From contig JBFXEJ010000090.1 in the NCBI GenBank assembly GCA_050180235.1, forward strand, positions 1-27,902: a stretch of DNA of 27,902 bases, given 5' to 3'. Below are positions 15,409-23,529 of this stretch, piece by piece. The DNA comes from JAABRU01 sp050180235. Its GTDB lineage: Bacteria > Desulfobacterota > Desulfobacteria > Desulfobacterales > Desulfococcaceae. Both the position numbers and the translations under genes were made by a program. The notes beneath the pieces were generated by a model, which was given only the letters and a program-made list of their open reading frames with translations, was not told where the DNA came from and made no database searches. Positions within the stretch are counted from its first letter, which is position 1, and each line of letters opens with the position of its first letter.

Positions 15409-15987
15409 GCAGGGACTGAATCTGATAAGTGCCCAACTATTGCTTCATTTCACTTAAAATTGTAGGTCGGATTAGCGCAGGCGTAATCCGACATCCTGAC
15501 ATTACTTCGGAGTACAGCCACAATTTTAGGTGAAACAATGCACTATATGTTTTTAGGCATAATGCAGGGACAAGCTACTGTGCTTACCCGGTTTTTCAGT
15601 GCAGATACAGGTGTCTGCCCCTGTAGAATACCGAAAAATCTGTGATACCAGTTCGCCATTGATTTGATACAGTATTGTCAGTTTTTCTGCGGTTCAGCGT
15701 GTGCAGAAAACCGCTCTGCCCAATTTTTGCATTTCCGCTCCGGTCTGATCCGGAGGAGTGCAAAAATTAAGCGGAGCGGTTTTTTGCATTCCGTATTTTA
15801 TAAAACCAATAGCGAATCGGTATTATACCAATTCGCTGTTGAATTTATACAATAAGGTGAGTTGTTTCCTCTGTGTCCTCTGTGGGAAATCAAATCATAA
15901 GTATATTTTCAATGGCGAATCGGTATTATACCAATTTTTGTTTATAAATCCAAACACAGAGAAACACTGTTCTGACGCTGTGATTTT
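15409..15987. repeat. Repeat-rich spacer downstream of tolB, no gene seen
   Basis: Items seen: an inverted pair TTTCACTTAAAATTGT (15448-15463) with 15520-15535, enclosing the dispersed hairpin GTCGGATTA/TAATCCGAC (15466-15492); a long imperfect hairpin (about 15707-15779) pairing AAACCGCTC with GAGCGGTTT and ATTTTTGCA with TGCAAAAAT, ending in a T run, possibly a terminator; and three copies of an ATACCAATTCGC-type motif (15644-15670, 15811-15837, 15914-15936), of which the middle one is a 27-base near-palindrome. No convincing coding frame. Confidence 0.6.
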
Positions 15988-16091
15988 AGGTGATTTATTA
16001 AAAATAAATATCCCGGTTCAGTTCACAGGCACAGGGCAAAAGCTGGAAGCTTTTGCTGCTTTGACGGGATATTCTTTTATGGAAATCACCT
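15988..16091 (-). repeat. Structured element overlapping the sir2 stop codon
   Basis: 104 bases with arms AGGTGATTT and AAATCACCT and an inner pair AATATCCCG/CGGGATATT. It is the same element as 23264-23359, which lies in the opposite DNA orientation but the same orientation relative to its gene. On the minus strand the sir2 stop TAA merges with the first arm (TAAGGTGATTTCC). The position fits a terminator or mRNA 3'-end element. Confidence 0.75.
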
Positions 16092-16837
16092 TACATTGAA
16101 TGCTCCAGTTCACTCAGGATGCCGTTCATAACCTCTCCTGCTTTTCCCTTGACCAGATAATCACTGACACTGTTGGTCAGGGGTGTGGCTTCGGGATTGA
16201 TTTCTATGACTTTGGCTCCGGACTGTCTGGCAATGACAGGCATATAAGCCGCTGGCTGAACCACAGCAGATGTTCCCACCACCAGCATCAGATCGCATTC
16301 TGAGGCAACCTTCCGGGAACGGTGGAGAGCATTTACAGGTATGGATTCTCCAAAGAACACCCAGTCCGGCCGCAGCACACCTCCGCACAGGCATCGGGGC
16401 GGCAGTACAGATATATCTGTCTCCGATGTTCTGATTTTCGCGCCGCAGTCCATGCACCTCTGCCACGCGCAGTTTCCGTGAAATTCAATCACATCCGTAT
16501 TTCCTGCCAGTTGATGCAGGCCGTCTACATTCTGGGTAATCACGGTTCTCAGAATTTTCAGTTCCTCCAGCCGGGCCAGTCCCTTATGCCCGTCATTGGG
16601 ACGTGCCTGATCCATCAATATCTTCAAATCCTTAATCAGCACTTCCCAGACTTTGCCCGGATCACGTTCAAAGGTCTCAATATGGCCAAAGACCATAGGA
16701 TCAACCTTCTCCCACAGTCCGCCTTTGCCCCGGAAGGGCGGAATGCCGCTTTCCACGGAAATACCCGCTCCGGTAAGGGCTACAGCATATTTTGCAGCAG
16801 CCAGGTCTTTTGCCGCTCTTCTGATCATATCGTCCAT
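16091..16837 (-). CDS. NAD-dependent protein deacetylase, Sir2 family
   Basis: 248 residues. NAD-binding motifs: GAGIS (23-27), PPFRG (33-37), TQNVDGLH (101-108). Catalytic His120 is in FHG. Zinc ligands are Cys128, Cys131, Cys149 and Cys151. Later VVGTSAVVQPA and INPEATPLT complete the fold. The Tyr-x-x-Arg pair that marks CobB-type desuccinylases is absent after GLWEK (here VWEVLIKDLK), so plain deacetylation of lysines is more likely. AAGGAAATCATC precedes the ATG. Last gene of the minus-strand run starting with CooC; 121 bases of G-rich repeat separate it from the gene before. Confidence 0.92.
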   Translation of the reverse strand: MDDMIRRAAKDLAAAKYAVALTGAGISVESGIPPFRGKGGLWEKVDPMVFGHIETFERDPGKVWEVLIKDLKILMDQARPNDGHKGLARLEELKILRTVITQNVDGLHQLAGNTDVIEFHGNCAWQRCMDCGAKIRTSETDISVLPPRCLCGGVLRPDWVFFGESIPVNALHRSRKVASECDLMLVVGTSAVVQPAAYMPVIARQSGAKVIEINPEATPLTNSVSDYLVKGKAGEVMNGILSELEHSM

Positions 16838-16858
16838 GATGATTTCCTTATCTTAAAA

Positions 16859-16945
16859 AGGGGTTGGGGATTGGAGGTTAAGGGTTGGGGATATGCTCCA
16901 ATCTGTCCCTAATCCCTAATCCCCAACCACCAATCCCCAACCTCT
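16859..16945. repeat. G-rich inverted repeat in the sir2 leader
   Basis: The plus strand carries GGGGTTGGGG, GGAGG and GGGTTGGGG within 16860-16890, enough G-runs for a possible four-strand structure, and 16918-16945 carries the C-rich complement (CCCCAACC, CCCCAACC). Arms GGTTGGGGATTGG pair with CCAATCCCCAACC. It fills the gap between the MBL gene and sir2, so it could uncouple sir2 from the operon. Confidence 0.6.
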
Positions 16946-16958
16946 AATCTCTGAAATC

Positions 16959-17801
16959 TTATAAATCAAATTCCGATGTGCAGCTTACAGCCAGACATTC
17001 CAGAGAACTGTTTTTTTCCGCAATGATTTTCCTGCAGTTTTCCACCATCTGATCCACCTGTACATCTGTCCGATCCTGGTTGATATGGAAAAGTCCCACT
17101 TTTTTCACATCCGCTTTCATGGCAAGCTCCAGAACATCAGTATAGGAGGAATGTCCCCATGTTCTGAGTTTCTGATATTCTTCCGGTGTATATTCAGCAT
17201 CATGAATCAGCAGATCCGCACCTGAGGAAAAGCTGACATAATCATCAAAACCCAGGCCTCCGGGATGTCCGAACCCCAGTTCATTGTCGGTGATAAATAC
17301 AAAACTTCTGCCGTCTTCCGTGAATTTGTATCCCCTGCCTGTATTGGGATGGCTGATTGGAATGGCTTCGATCTGTATGGAACCGATACGGAAATGCCCT
17401 TTGCAGTCAATGCCATCCATATATATGATCTTTGACATGGCCTCGGTGAAGCGCACGGGGAAAAAAGGCGGGTCCATGATATTGGAAAGCATGGTTTTCA
17501 CAAAACGGGAGTCCGGACAGCGGTACATCCGGAATTCCGAATGTTTGGCATAAAAAGGTTTGAAAAAGGGAAAACCCATGATGTGATCCAGATGGGCATG
17601 GGTGAAGATCAGATGATAATCAAACCGCTTTTCTGCCAGCAGTTTGTTGCCGAGTCTCCGGATTCCTGTCCCGGCATCTATGATAATGATGTCATCCTTC
17701 CGGGAGCGGATTTCAATACAGGTGGTATCGCCCCCGTATTTTTCATACTCTTTTCCCGAAACCGGAACTGAACCTCTTGATCCCCAGCATCTGATATACA
17801 T
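16959..17801 (-). CDS. MBL-fold metal-dependent hydrolase
   Basis: 280 residues. The metal site THAHLDHIMGFPFF (His68, His70, Asp72, His73) follows IIIDAGTGIRRLGN. Further likely ligands are in PISHPNTG, FITDNE, LLIHDAEYTPEEY and the final GLFHINQDRTD. This class, close to PhnP/cyclic-nucleotide phosphodiesterase-type proteins, hydrolyses phosphodiesters in known members; the true substrate is unknown. AAAGG precedes the ATG; it starts 33 bases after prmA and so belongs to the same run. Confidence 0.85.
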   Translation of the reverse strand: MYIRCWGSRGSVPVSGKEYEKYGGDTTCIEIRSRKDDIIIIDAGTGIRRLGNKLLAEKRFDYHLIFTHAHLDHIMGFPFFKPFYAKHSEFRMYRCPDSRFVKTMLSNIMDPPFFPVRFTEAMSKIIYMDGIDCKGHFRIGSIQIEAIPISHPNTGRGYKFTEDGRSFVFITDNELGFGHPGGLGFDDYVSFSSGADLLIHDAEYTPEEYQKLRTWGHSSYTDVLELAMKADVKKVGLFHINQDRTDVQVDQMVENCRKIIAEKNSSLECLAVSCTSEFDL

Positions 17802-17834
17802 GTTTTGCCTTTCACCAGTCTGATAATATGTTTT

Positions 17835-18692
17835 TTAACCACATATTTTTCCGCAGAAAGTATGCCATACACTGTCACGCTCCCGTTTTTCAAGTATCTG
17901 CAGCGGGTATTGTGACAATACTGCCTCCACCTCCCGCGCCTCACTTCTGAGAAGACCGGACAGGATAAAGCATTTTTTTTGCAGAAAACCTTTGGAACGT
18001 ATCAGAACTTTCATCACATCATAATGGATATTGGCAATAAGCAGATCGCAGGGCATATGGATAAAATCCTCAGCCCTTCCCTGAAATGCCAGCACCCTGT
18101 TTTCCAGCCCGTTGCGCAGGATATTTCCCCCGGCTGTTTTTGCGGCCAGAAAATTGAAATCCGGAGCCAGAACCTGTCTGCATCCCAGCTTGGCAGCCGC
18201 AATGGCCAGCAGTCCGGTTCCGGTTCCCATGTCCAGCACTGTGTTTATCTGCTCTGCCGGGCAGATACGTTCCAGCAGTTCCAGACAGTCATGGGTGGTT
18301 GGATGGGTTCCTGTTCCGAAAACCACGCCCGGATCCAGAATGATGCGGATTGTATCTGCCTCATTTTCCCCCGGATTTTCCCAGGGGGGAATGATATGAA
18401 AGCAGCCTGCCCGGAATGCCTGCACCCGTCCGCCCTGCCACTGTTCATAACTCATATGGAACTGATCCAGCAGAATCAGACCGGGCTGATGCTGCAAAAC
18501 TGCTGCAATCTCGCTGTCAGCCGGGCTGGAAAAAAAGAGAAAAGAAAAGCCGTCTTCCAGCCAGTTTCCCAGAAAACTGCCAGCCCGGAAATGCTGATCC
18601 GTTTTCACCGCACCCTGTATATAATAAATAAAAAGATCTGTACAGGGGGACGGCACATGTTCCGGACTGCCTGTGTCTGCATCCATGATCAT
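17835..18692 (-). CDS. prmA: Ribosomal protein L11 methyltransferase-like protein
   Basis: About 285 residues. The N-terminal domain (to ~110) is divergent; the catalytic domain has the PrmA signature DPGVVFGTGTHPTTHDCL, then VLDMGTGTGLLAIAAAKLG (SAM-binding motif I) and LLIANIHYDVM where PrmA has an xANI motif. The enzyme methylates lysines and the N-terminus of L11 in known cases. I start at 18692, where ATG overlaps the stop of the CBS gene (ATGA), implying coupled translation. Because the N-domain is poorly conserved, a different protein substrate is possible. Confidence 0.85.
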   Translation of the reverse strand: MIMDADTGSPEHVPSPCTDLFIYYIQGAVKTDQHFRAGSFLGNWLEDGFSFLFFSSPADSEIAAVLQHQPGLILLDQFHMSYEQWQGGRVQAFRAGCFHIIPPWENPGENEADTIRIILDPGVVFGTGTHPTTHDCLELLERICPAEQINTVLDMGTGTGLLAIAAAKLGCRQVLAPDFNFLAAKTAGGNILRNGLENRVLAFQGRAEDFIHMPCDLLIANIHYDVMKVLIRSKGFLQKKCFILSGLLRSEAREVEAVLSQYPLQILEKRERDSVWHTFCGKICG

Positions 18693-19369
18693 TTTTTCGT
18701 TTTGGGCAAATGATCCAGATACCATTCCATGGGATCAAGAAGGGTATATCCCATTTCCACCAGTTTCTTTTTCACCCGCATCACATTGTTGGTCAGCAGA
18801 TAGGGAAAAACTGCCCGTTTGGTCTCATCCCAGTGCCGGGCCACCAGTATGCTGCCGAAAGATATGTTTTCTTCGGTAATCGCGTCAACGATTTTTTTCA
18901 TCTGCCCTTTTTTATCTTCCACCAGAATGCCCAGAAGGGTTCCGGGCTCCCCGATGCCCAGCACATTGATAAAGGCCCGCATCAGATCCCGGATGGAAAT
19001 CATACCCAGGAGTTTTTTATTTTCATCCACCACAGGAAAGGCTCCCACCTTTTTTTTCTGCATGAGCAGAAGAGCATCCTGCAGGGTATAGGTGGGTTTA
19101 AGACAGACCGGATCTTTGCTCATGATATTCTCAGCTCTGAGACCTGCGAGCCTGTCCCGCACTTCCACACTGTCAAAATCATCCATAATAATGGAAGGCA
19201 TGGCACTGCGGATGTCCCTGTCCGTGACAATGCCGAGCAGGATTCCCTCCTCATCCACCACAGGAATATGGCGTATCTTATGGCTGTCCATCAGGGCTCT
19301 GGCATCCAGAATTCCGGTATCCCTGCGAATGGTGACTACCTCTTTGGTCATTGATTTGTCTACAAACAT
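18689..19369 (-). CDS. CBS-pair protein with C-terminal ACT-like domain, AcuB-like
   Basis: 226 residues from ATG 19369, chosen because GGAGG lies 6 bases upstream while it abuts the earlier ATG at 19375. Two CBS domains: residues ~5-60 (KEVVTIRRDTGILDARALMD, HIPVVDEEGILLGIVTDRDI) and ~80-140 (DPVCLKPTYTLQDALLLMQK, AFPVVDENKKLLGMISIRDL), then an ACT-like region (GTLLGILVEDKKGQMKKIVD...). The same layout occurs in AcuB of Bacillus, encoded beside the deacetylase AcuC, as here. It probably senses adenine nucleotides; its target is unknown. Confidence 0.85.
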   Translation of the reverse strand: MFVDKSMTKEVVTIRRDTGILDARALMDSHKIRHIPVVDEEGILLGIVTDRDIRSAMPSIIMDDFDSVEVRDRLAGLRAENIMSKDPVCLKPTYTLQDALLLMQKKKVGAFPVVDENKKLLGMISIRDLMRAFINVLGIGEPGTLLGILVEDKKGQMKKIVDAITEENISFGSILVARHWDETKRAVFPYLLTNNVMRVKKKLVEMGYTLLDPMEWYLDHLPKTKK

Positions 19370-19433
19370 CTGCATCCTCCGCTAAAATTGTAATTTGTGA
19401 TTTATTCTGCCGTATTTTTCTGCTGCCCGGGTT

Positions 19434-20384
19434 TTATCCGTTAAGCAGGATTTTCATGTGGTTTGCACCCAGTTCCGGCAGACGGGCCAGACAGTATCCG
19501 CCTTCCAGAACAGAAATAATTTTCCCCTGTGTGTATTTTTCAGCCAGTTCCATCATGGTTTTCATAACCCAGGAATATCCCTCAGTGGAAAGGTTGATGT
19601 CAGACATGTCATCATCCGCATGCGCATCAAAACCGACTGACAGAAGAATGAATTCCGGCTTAAACATTTCCATGGCAGGCAGCAAATCCTGCGTAATCAG
19701 GTTTTTGTATTCTTTGTCACCCTGCCCCGGCAGAACAGGTGAATTAAGGGTGTATCCGTAGCCGGGGCCCTCCCCTTTTTCAAACTCCCTTCCGGTTCCG
19801 GGAAAGGCAAATGAGGGATGCTCATGGATGGAATAATAGAACACTGAGGGATCGGTTTCAAAAATATGCTGGGTACCGTTTCCGTGGTGCACATCAAAGT
19901 CAATGATTCCAATCCGTTTCAGTCCCCACTGATTCTGCAGATAACGGGCAGCAATGGCCACATTGTTGAAATAGCAGAAGCCCATAGCCTTGCTGAGCTC
20001 GGCATGGTGTCCCGGAGGTCTGACAGCGCAGAAGGCATTGTCAATGGCCCCTTCCATTATCATCTTCGCCGTATCCAGAACCCCGCCCACGGCCAGCAGT
20101 GCAGTTTCATATGTTTCTCTGCACATCTGATTGTCAGGGTAATCAAATTCATCCATCCCCAGCAGACAGGCCTCCTCAAAGCGCAGGATATAGCTGACAT
20201 GGTGAACCATCTCGATCCAGCTCTGCGAAGTCCGGCTGGCCGGAATCCGGGTCAGAGAGGGGAGAAGTCCGGCTTCTTCTATTCCTTTGAAAATGGCCCT
20301 CAGTCTGTCCGGCGACTCGGGATGCAATGGCCCGGTAAGATGAAGCAGATAGCGTTCGTCATATAAAAAGCCTGTTTTTTTCAT
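19434..20384 (-). CDS. Zinc-dependent histone deacetylase-like (AcuC/HDAC) protein
   Basis: 316 residues. The arginase-like HDAC motifs are all present: RPPGHHAE (His126, His127), GFCYFNN, DFDVHHGNGTQ (Asp164, His166 zinc ligands), GFDAHADDD (Asp253 ligand) and LEGGY with the transition-state Tyr297. Known bacterial members deacylate protein lysines (AcuC on acetyl-CoA synthetase), acetylpolyamines or other acetylamides. GGGGGGAAG precedes the ATG. It follows CooC by 21 bases and precedes the AcuB-like gene, recalling the acuBC arrangement. Confidence 0.92.
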   Translation of the reverse strand: MKKTGFLYDERYLLHLTGPLHPESPDRLRAIFKGIEEAGLLPSLTRIPASRTSQSWIEMVHHVSYILRFEEACLLGMDEFDYPDNQMCRETYETALLAVGGVLDTAKMIMEGAIDNAFCAVRPPGHHAELSKAMGFCYFNNVAIAARYLQNQWGLKRIGIIDFDVHHGNGTQHIFETDPSVFYYSIHEHPSFAFPGTGREFEKGEGPGYGYTLNSPVLPGQGDKEYKNLITQDLLPAMEMFKPEFILLSVGFDAHADDDMSDINLSTEGYSWVMKTMMELAEKYTQGKIISVLEGGYCLARLPELGANHMKILLNG

Positions 20385-20405
20385 ATCTTCCCCCCTTTCT
20401 GACTC

Positions 20406-21155
20406 TTATGCGATAATCCTGTCAAAAATATGATAAGCCGCCTGAACTGCGGCATTGTATTCGGGCATCTCCACAGTGGGGAGTCCGTTCAGATCATATT
20501 CATATACTGCTTCGTTTTCCGGAATGGTTCCGGCCAGTTCCAGATTTGCATCTTCCAGCATTTTCAGCACATCCGCGGAAGGAGCGCTTTTGGACTGGTT
20601 GATGATCAGCCAGCTTTTGTTCACGCCAACATTCAGTTCTTTGGATAACTCATTAATCCGTATGGCTGCCTGCAGTCCTCTCCGGGAAGTGTCGGATACA
20701 ATGAGAAGCGTGTCCACATTCCGGGTGGTCAGCCGGCTGATATGCTCCATACCTGCCTCATTGTCAATGACAATATATGGGTAATTGGCGGTCAGTTTTT
20801 CCAGAAAACCGGTGAGAAGGGTATTGGCAGCGCAGTAACATCCCTGCCCTTCGGGCTGGCCCATGACTACCATATCATATCCGTCCTGTTCGGCAATGGC
20901 CTCCTCCATCCGCATAGATATGAACACATCTTTGGTCATTCCGGCAGGAACCTTGCCTTTTTTCATGTCCTCCCTGGCATTTCCCAGGGTGTCTGTCAAT
21001 TCCAGACCCAGCACTTCGTTAAGGTTGGTGTTGGGATCCGCGTCCACTGCCAGAACAGGGGTTTTTCCGTTCCGGACAAGATATTTGACCAGCATTCCCG
21101 CCACTGTGGTTTTCCCTGTTCCGCCTTTTCCTGCCAGCGCAATTGAAACACTCAT
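20406..21155 (-). CDS. cooC: CooC-type nickel-insertion ATPase
   Basis: 249 residues from ATG 21155 (AAGGGGAAAG upstream); the longer open frame is untranslated leader. The deviant Walker A motif GKGGTGKTT (residues 9-17) and the CxC of GQGCYCAAN (Cys106, Cys108), which in CooC binds metal at the dimer interface, are both present. CooC loads nickel into carbon monoxide dehydrogenase/acetyl-CoA synthase. No CODH gene is in this window. First gene of the minus-strand run down to sir2. Confidence 0.9.
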   Translation of the reverse strand: MSVSIALAGKGGTGKTTVAGMLVKYLVRNGKTPVLAVDADPNTNLNEVLGLELTDTLGNAREDMKKGKVPAGMTKDVFISMRMEEAIAEQDGYDMVVMGQPEGQGCYCAANTLLTGFLEKLTANYPYIVIDNEAGMEHISRLTTRNVDTLLIVSDTSRRGLQAAIRINELSKELNVGVNKSWLIINQSKSAPSADVLKMLEDANLELAGTIPENEAVYEYDLNGLPTVEMPEYNAAVQAAYHIFDRIIA

Positions 21156-21426
21156 ATTTTTCTTTCCCCTTTTTTGGATTTCTGAAAATATTTCAGATTT
21201 TTTTTTGACCGGTTCATCCGGGATCCTTTTCAGAAACCTGTGACTGAATGAAATCCGATTCTGACACATATCTATAACATTTTTTAAGTGCATTGCACAG
21301 AAAAAAAACACCTGGGAGGTAATAAATCTGTTTTTTCCGGTTTTGGATTCCGGTTTCAGGTGTCAGGAAAATAAACATGAATATTGAAACCGGAACACCG
21401 AACAAAAAAAAGAATCATGAAAACTC

Positions 21427-21455
21427 TTGCATCCGGCATTTTCCTGTGTTAAATA
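21427..21455 (+). promoter_or_regulatory. Possible sigma-70 promoter for the acyl-CoA dehydrogenase gene
   Basis: TTGCAT (21427-21432), 17 bases, TAAATA (21450-21455) in the 455-base divergent region between cooC and the dehydrogenase gene, leaving a leader of about 150 bases. An inverted pair CCGGTTTCA (near 21350) and TGAAACCGG (near 21385) lies just upstream and could be an operator. Nothing else is seen in 21156-21610. Confidence 0.35.
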
Positions 21456-21610
21456 TAAAGAAATTTTTGTTTTAAATTCAAGGGCTAATGAATATCAGGC
21501 ATAAAATAAACCGTATTTGGCAGGTGAAGTCCCTTATTTGCCGGATATATCCGGAGGCTGGGAAAAAGCCTGCGTGACAATCAGACAAACTGAAAATCAG
21601 GGGGTAAAAA

Positions 21611-22768
21611 ATGGAATTTGAACTGAGCAAAGAGCAGAAGCGCATTCAGCAGTCGGTACGGGAATTCGTGAAAAAGGAATTCAAAAAGGAACTCATTGAG
21701 GAACTGGAAGAAAAGCATGAATATCCGGTGGATATCTGGAAAAAAGCCGCTGAGCTGGGCTTTATCGGCATCCATTTTCCGGAGGAATACGAAGGACAGG
21801 GCCTGGGCGTGACAGAAAATATTCTTGTGGCCGAGGAACTGTGCCGGGGTGATTCCTCTGTTGGCGCGTGCCTGATTCTTGCAGACTTTGCATCTGAGAT
21901 TATTCTTCATTTCGGCAGCCCGGAGCAGAAAAAGAAATGGCTGCCCAAAGTGGCTATGGGCCAGGTGCTTTCCTGCGGTGCGTTCACAGAACCCAACCAC
22001 GGTTCAGACATCACCCGCATGGACACAGTTGCCGTAAAAGAGGGCAATGAATGGGTCATAAACGGGACAAAAATCTTTATCACCAATGGAGGCCCGCTGG
22101 CCGGTTTTTACAGTGTGCTGTGTCAGACCGATTCAGATGTAAAGCCATCCCACCGGGGTATGAGTCTGATTCTGGTGGAGGCTGATCGTCCCGGTGTTTC
22201 AGCCACGAGCGTTGGAACCAAAATGGGCATCCGGTCCATGCACACAGCCGAAGTGGTGTTCAAGGATGTGCGGGTTCCTGCGGAAAACCTGATCGGCGAA
22301 GAAAACAAAGGTTTTTATCAGGTGCTTGAATTTTTTGATGAAAGCCGCATTCTCATTGCCGCACAGGGACTGGGAACCGCGCAGGGAGCATTTGACCGTT
22401 CGCTCAACTATATCAGACAGCGGGAGCAGTTTGGACAGAAAATCGCGCAGTTCCAGGTCAACCAGCACAAAATTGCGGATATGGCCACCAAGATCGAAAT
22501 GGCCCGGCTGCTGGTGTACAAGGCAGCTTGGAATTTTGATCAGGGCCGCATTGATCCCAAACTTACCTCAATGGCAAAAATGGTCGCGGGCCGCTGTGCG
22601 GTCGAAGTCTGTGATGAGGCTATTCAGCTTCTTGGCGGCTACGGTTATATGCTGGAATATGAAGTGGAGCGATTTGCCCGTGACGCGAAAATCTGCGAAC
22701 TCTATGAAGGCACAAAAGAGATTCAGAAGAACACCATAGCGAGTTATATTATCGGAAAACTGAAATAA
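21611..22768 (+). CDS. Acyl-CoA dehydrogenase
   Basis: 385 residues, full length. Family signatures: GAFTEPNHGSDITRMDTVAV and ITNGG (flavin site), then RQREQFGQKIAQFQ, QLLGGYGYMLEYEVERFARDAKICELYEGTKEIQ. The catalytic base is Glu366 in LYEGT, the position used by short-chain and glutaryl-type enzymes. It oxidises an acyl-CoA to the enoyl-CoA and passes electrons to ETF; chain length or ring substrate cannot be told. GGGGG precedes the ATG. Transcribed away from cooC; the phasin gene follows after about 180 bases. Confidence 0.93.
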   Translation: MEFELSKEQKRIQQSVREFVKKEFKKELIEELEEKHEYPVDIWKKAAELGFIGIHFPEEYEGQGLGVTENILVAEELCRGDSSVGACLILADFASEIILHFGSPEQKKKWLPKVAMGQVLSCGAFTEPNHGSDITRMDTVAVKEGNEWVINGTKIFITNGGPLAGFYSVLCQTDSDVKPSHRGMSLILVEADRPGVSATSVGTKMGIRSMHTAEVVFKDVRVPAENLIGEENKGFYQVLEFFDESRILIAAQGLGTAQGAFDRSLNYIRQREQFGQKIAQFQVNQHKIADMATKIEMARLLVYKAAWNFDQGRIDPKLTSMAKMVAGRCAVEVCDEAIQLLGGYGYMLEYEVERFARDAKICELYEGTKEIQKNTIASYIIGKLK

Positions 22769-22877
22769 TCAGTTGATTTTCTGCTTTTCCGGTTTTACAT
22801 TTGTCAAAATACAGACTGCCTGAGCGGAAATCTGTCTGATCCGGCAGTTTTCTGTTTCGCCCCAATCCCCCAATTCT

Positions 22878-22989
22878 GAAAAGGAGAACACACATGCTTG
22901 AAATGCTGAAAAAATCCATGCTGACCGGTATCGGAAAAGGAGAACACACATGCTTGAAATGCTGAAAAAATCCATGCTGACCGGTATCG
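22878..22989 (+). repeat. 56-bp tandem duplication of the phasin ribosome site and start codon
   Basis: Two identical 56-base units (22878-22933 and 22934-22989), each with GAAAAGGAGAACACAC followed by ATG. 56 is not a multiple of 3, so translation from the first ATG (22894) gives the phasin N-terminus MLEMLKKSMLTGIG, then shifts to KGEHTCLKC and stops at 22965, inside the second copy and past the second ATG (22950). Confidence 0.95.
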
Positions 22990-23264
22990 GAATGGCTCTG
23001 AAGACCCGTGACGAGGTCGAGGAACTGGCAAAGGACTGGACAGAGCGCCAGAAAATGTCTGAAGAGGAAGGCCGGAAGTTTTTCGATGATCTGATGAAAA
23101 AATACGATACTTCGGTGGACAAACTGGAAGATCGGGTTGAAGATATTGTGAAAAAGGTGCTGGACAAAATCAATCTGGCCACCAAAGATGAAGTGAAAAT
23201 TCTCCGGGAGGAAATTGAGCGGCTCCGTTCCGCGGCACTGCCCGGTAAAAAAAACGGAGAATAA
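22950..23264 (+). CDS. Phasin-family protein
   Basis: 104 residues, almost all helical and charged: MLEMLKKSMLTGIGMALKTR, DEVEELAKDWTERQKMSEEE, GRKFFDDLMKKYD, then a heptad-patterned stretch (VDKLEDRVEDIVKKVLDKI) and a basic tail. This matches the short phasin/PhaI-like family that coats polyhydroxyalkanoate granules or acts as a small coiled-coil regulator. Start at the second of two duplicated ATGs, the only one giving full length. The stop codon merges with the structured element at 23264. No PHA synthase is in the window. Confidence 0.75.
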   Translation: MLEMLKKSMLTGIGMALKTRDEVEELAKDWTERQKMSEEEGRKFFDDLMKKYDTSVDKLEDRVEDIVKKVLDKINLATKDEVKILREEIERLRSAALPGKKNGE

Positions 23265-23359
23265 GGTGATTTCCGGAAAAGAATATCCCGGCAAAGCAGC
23301 AAAAACTTCCGGCTTGTGCCTGTGAACTGAACCGGGATATTTGTTTTTATAAATCACCT
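23264..23359 (+). repeat. Structured element overlapping the phasin stop codon
   Basis: 96 bases, the second copy of the element at 15988-16091. Arms AGGTGATTT and AAATCACCT enclose AATATCCCGG/CCGGGATATT and a conserved middle (GCAAAGCAGCAAAA, GTGCCTGTGAACTGAAC). The phasin TAA overlaps the first arm exactly as in sir2. After it come only a short AACGCAGAG/CTCTGCGTT hairpin (23404-23432) and the ubiB leader. Confidence 0.75.
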
Positions 23360-23529
23360 GACTGCCTGTAGAATCGGGCAAATCTCATAATCTGTCTGTT
23401 TAAACGCAGAGATCTGCAAAAAACTCTGCGTTCCTTTGCGCTTACAAGCCAAATTCATTGTTTTTTATGCCCAATGCTGCCTAACCCTTCAAAATCATGC
23501 ACTGTATCCAATTGGAAACGTATCCTTAA

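Noticed and set aside
15409..16090. Possible CRISPR array from recurring short motifs
   Set aside because: Repeats are few, unevenly spaced, palindromic and differ in orientation; no cas genes nearby.
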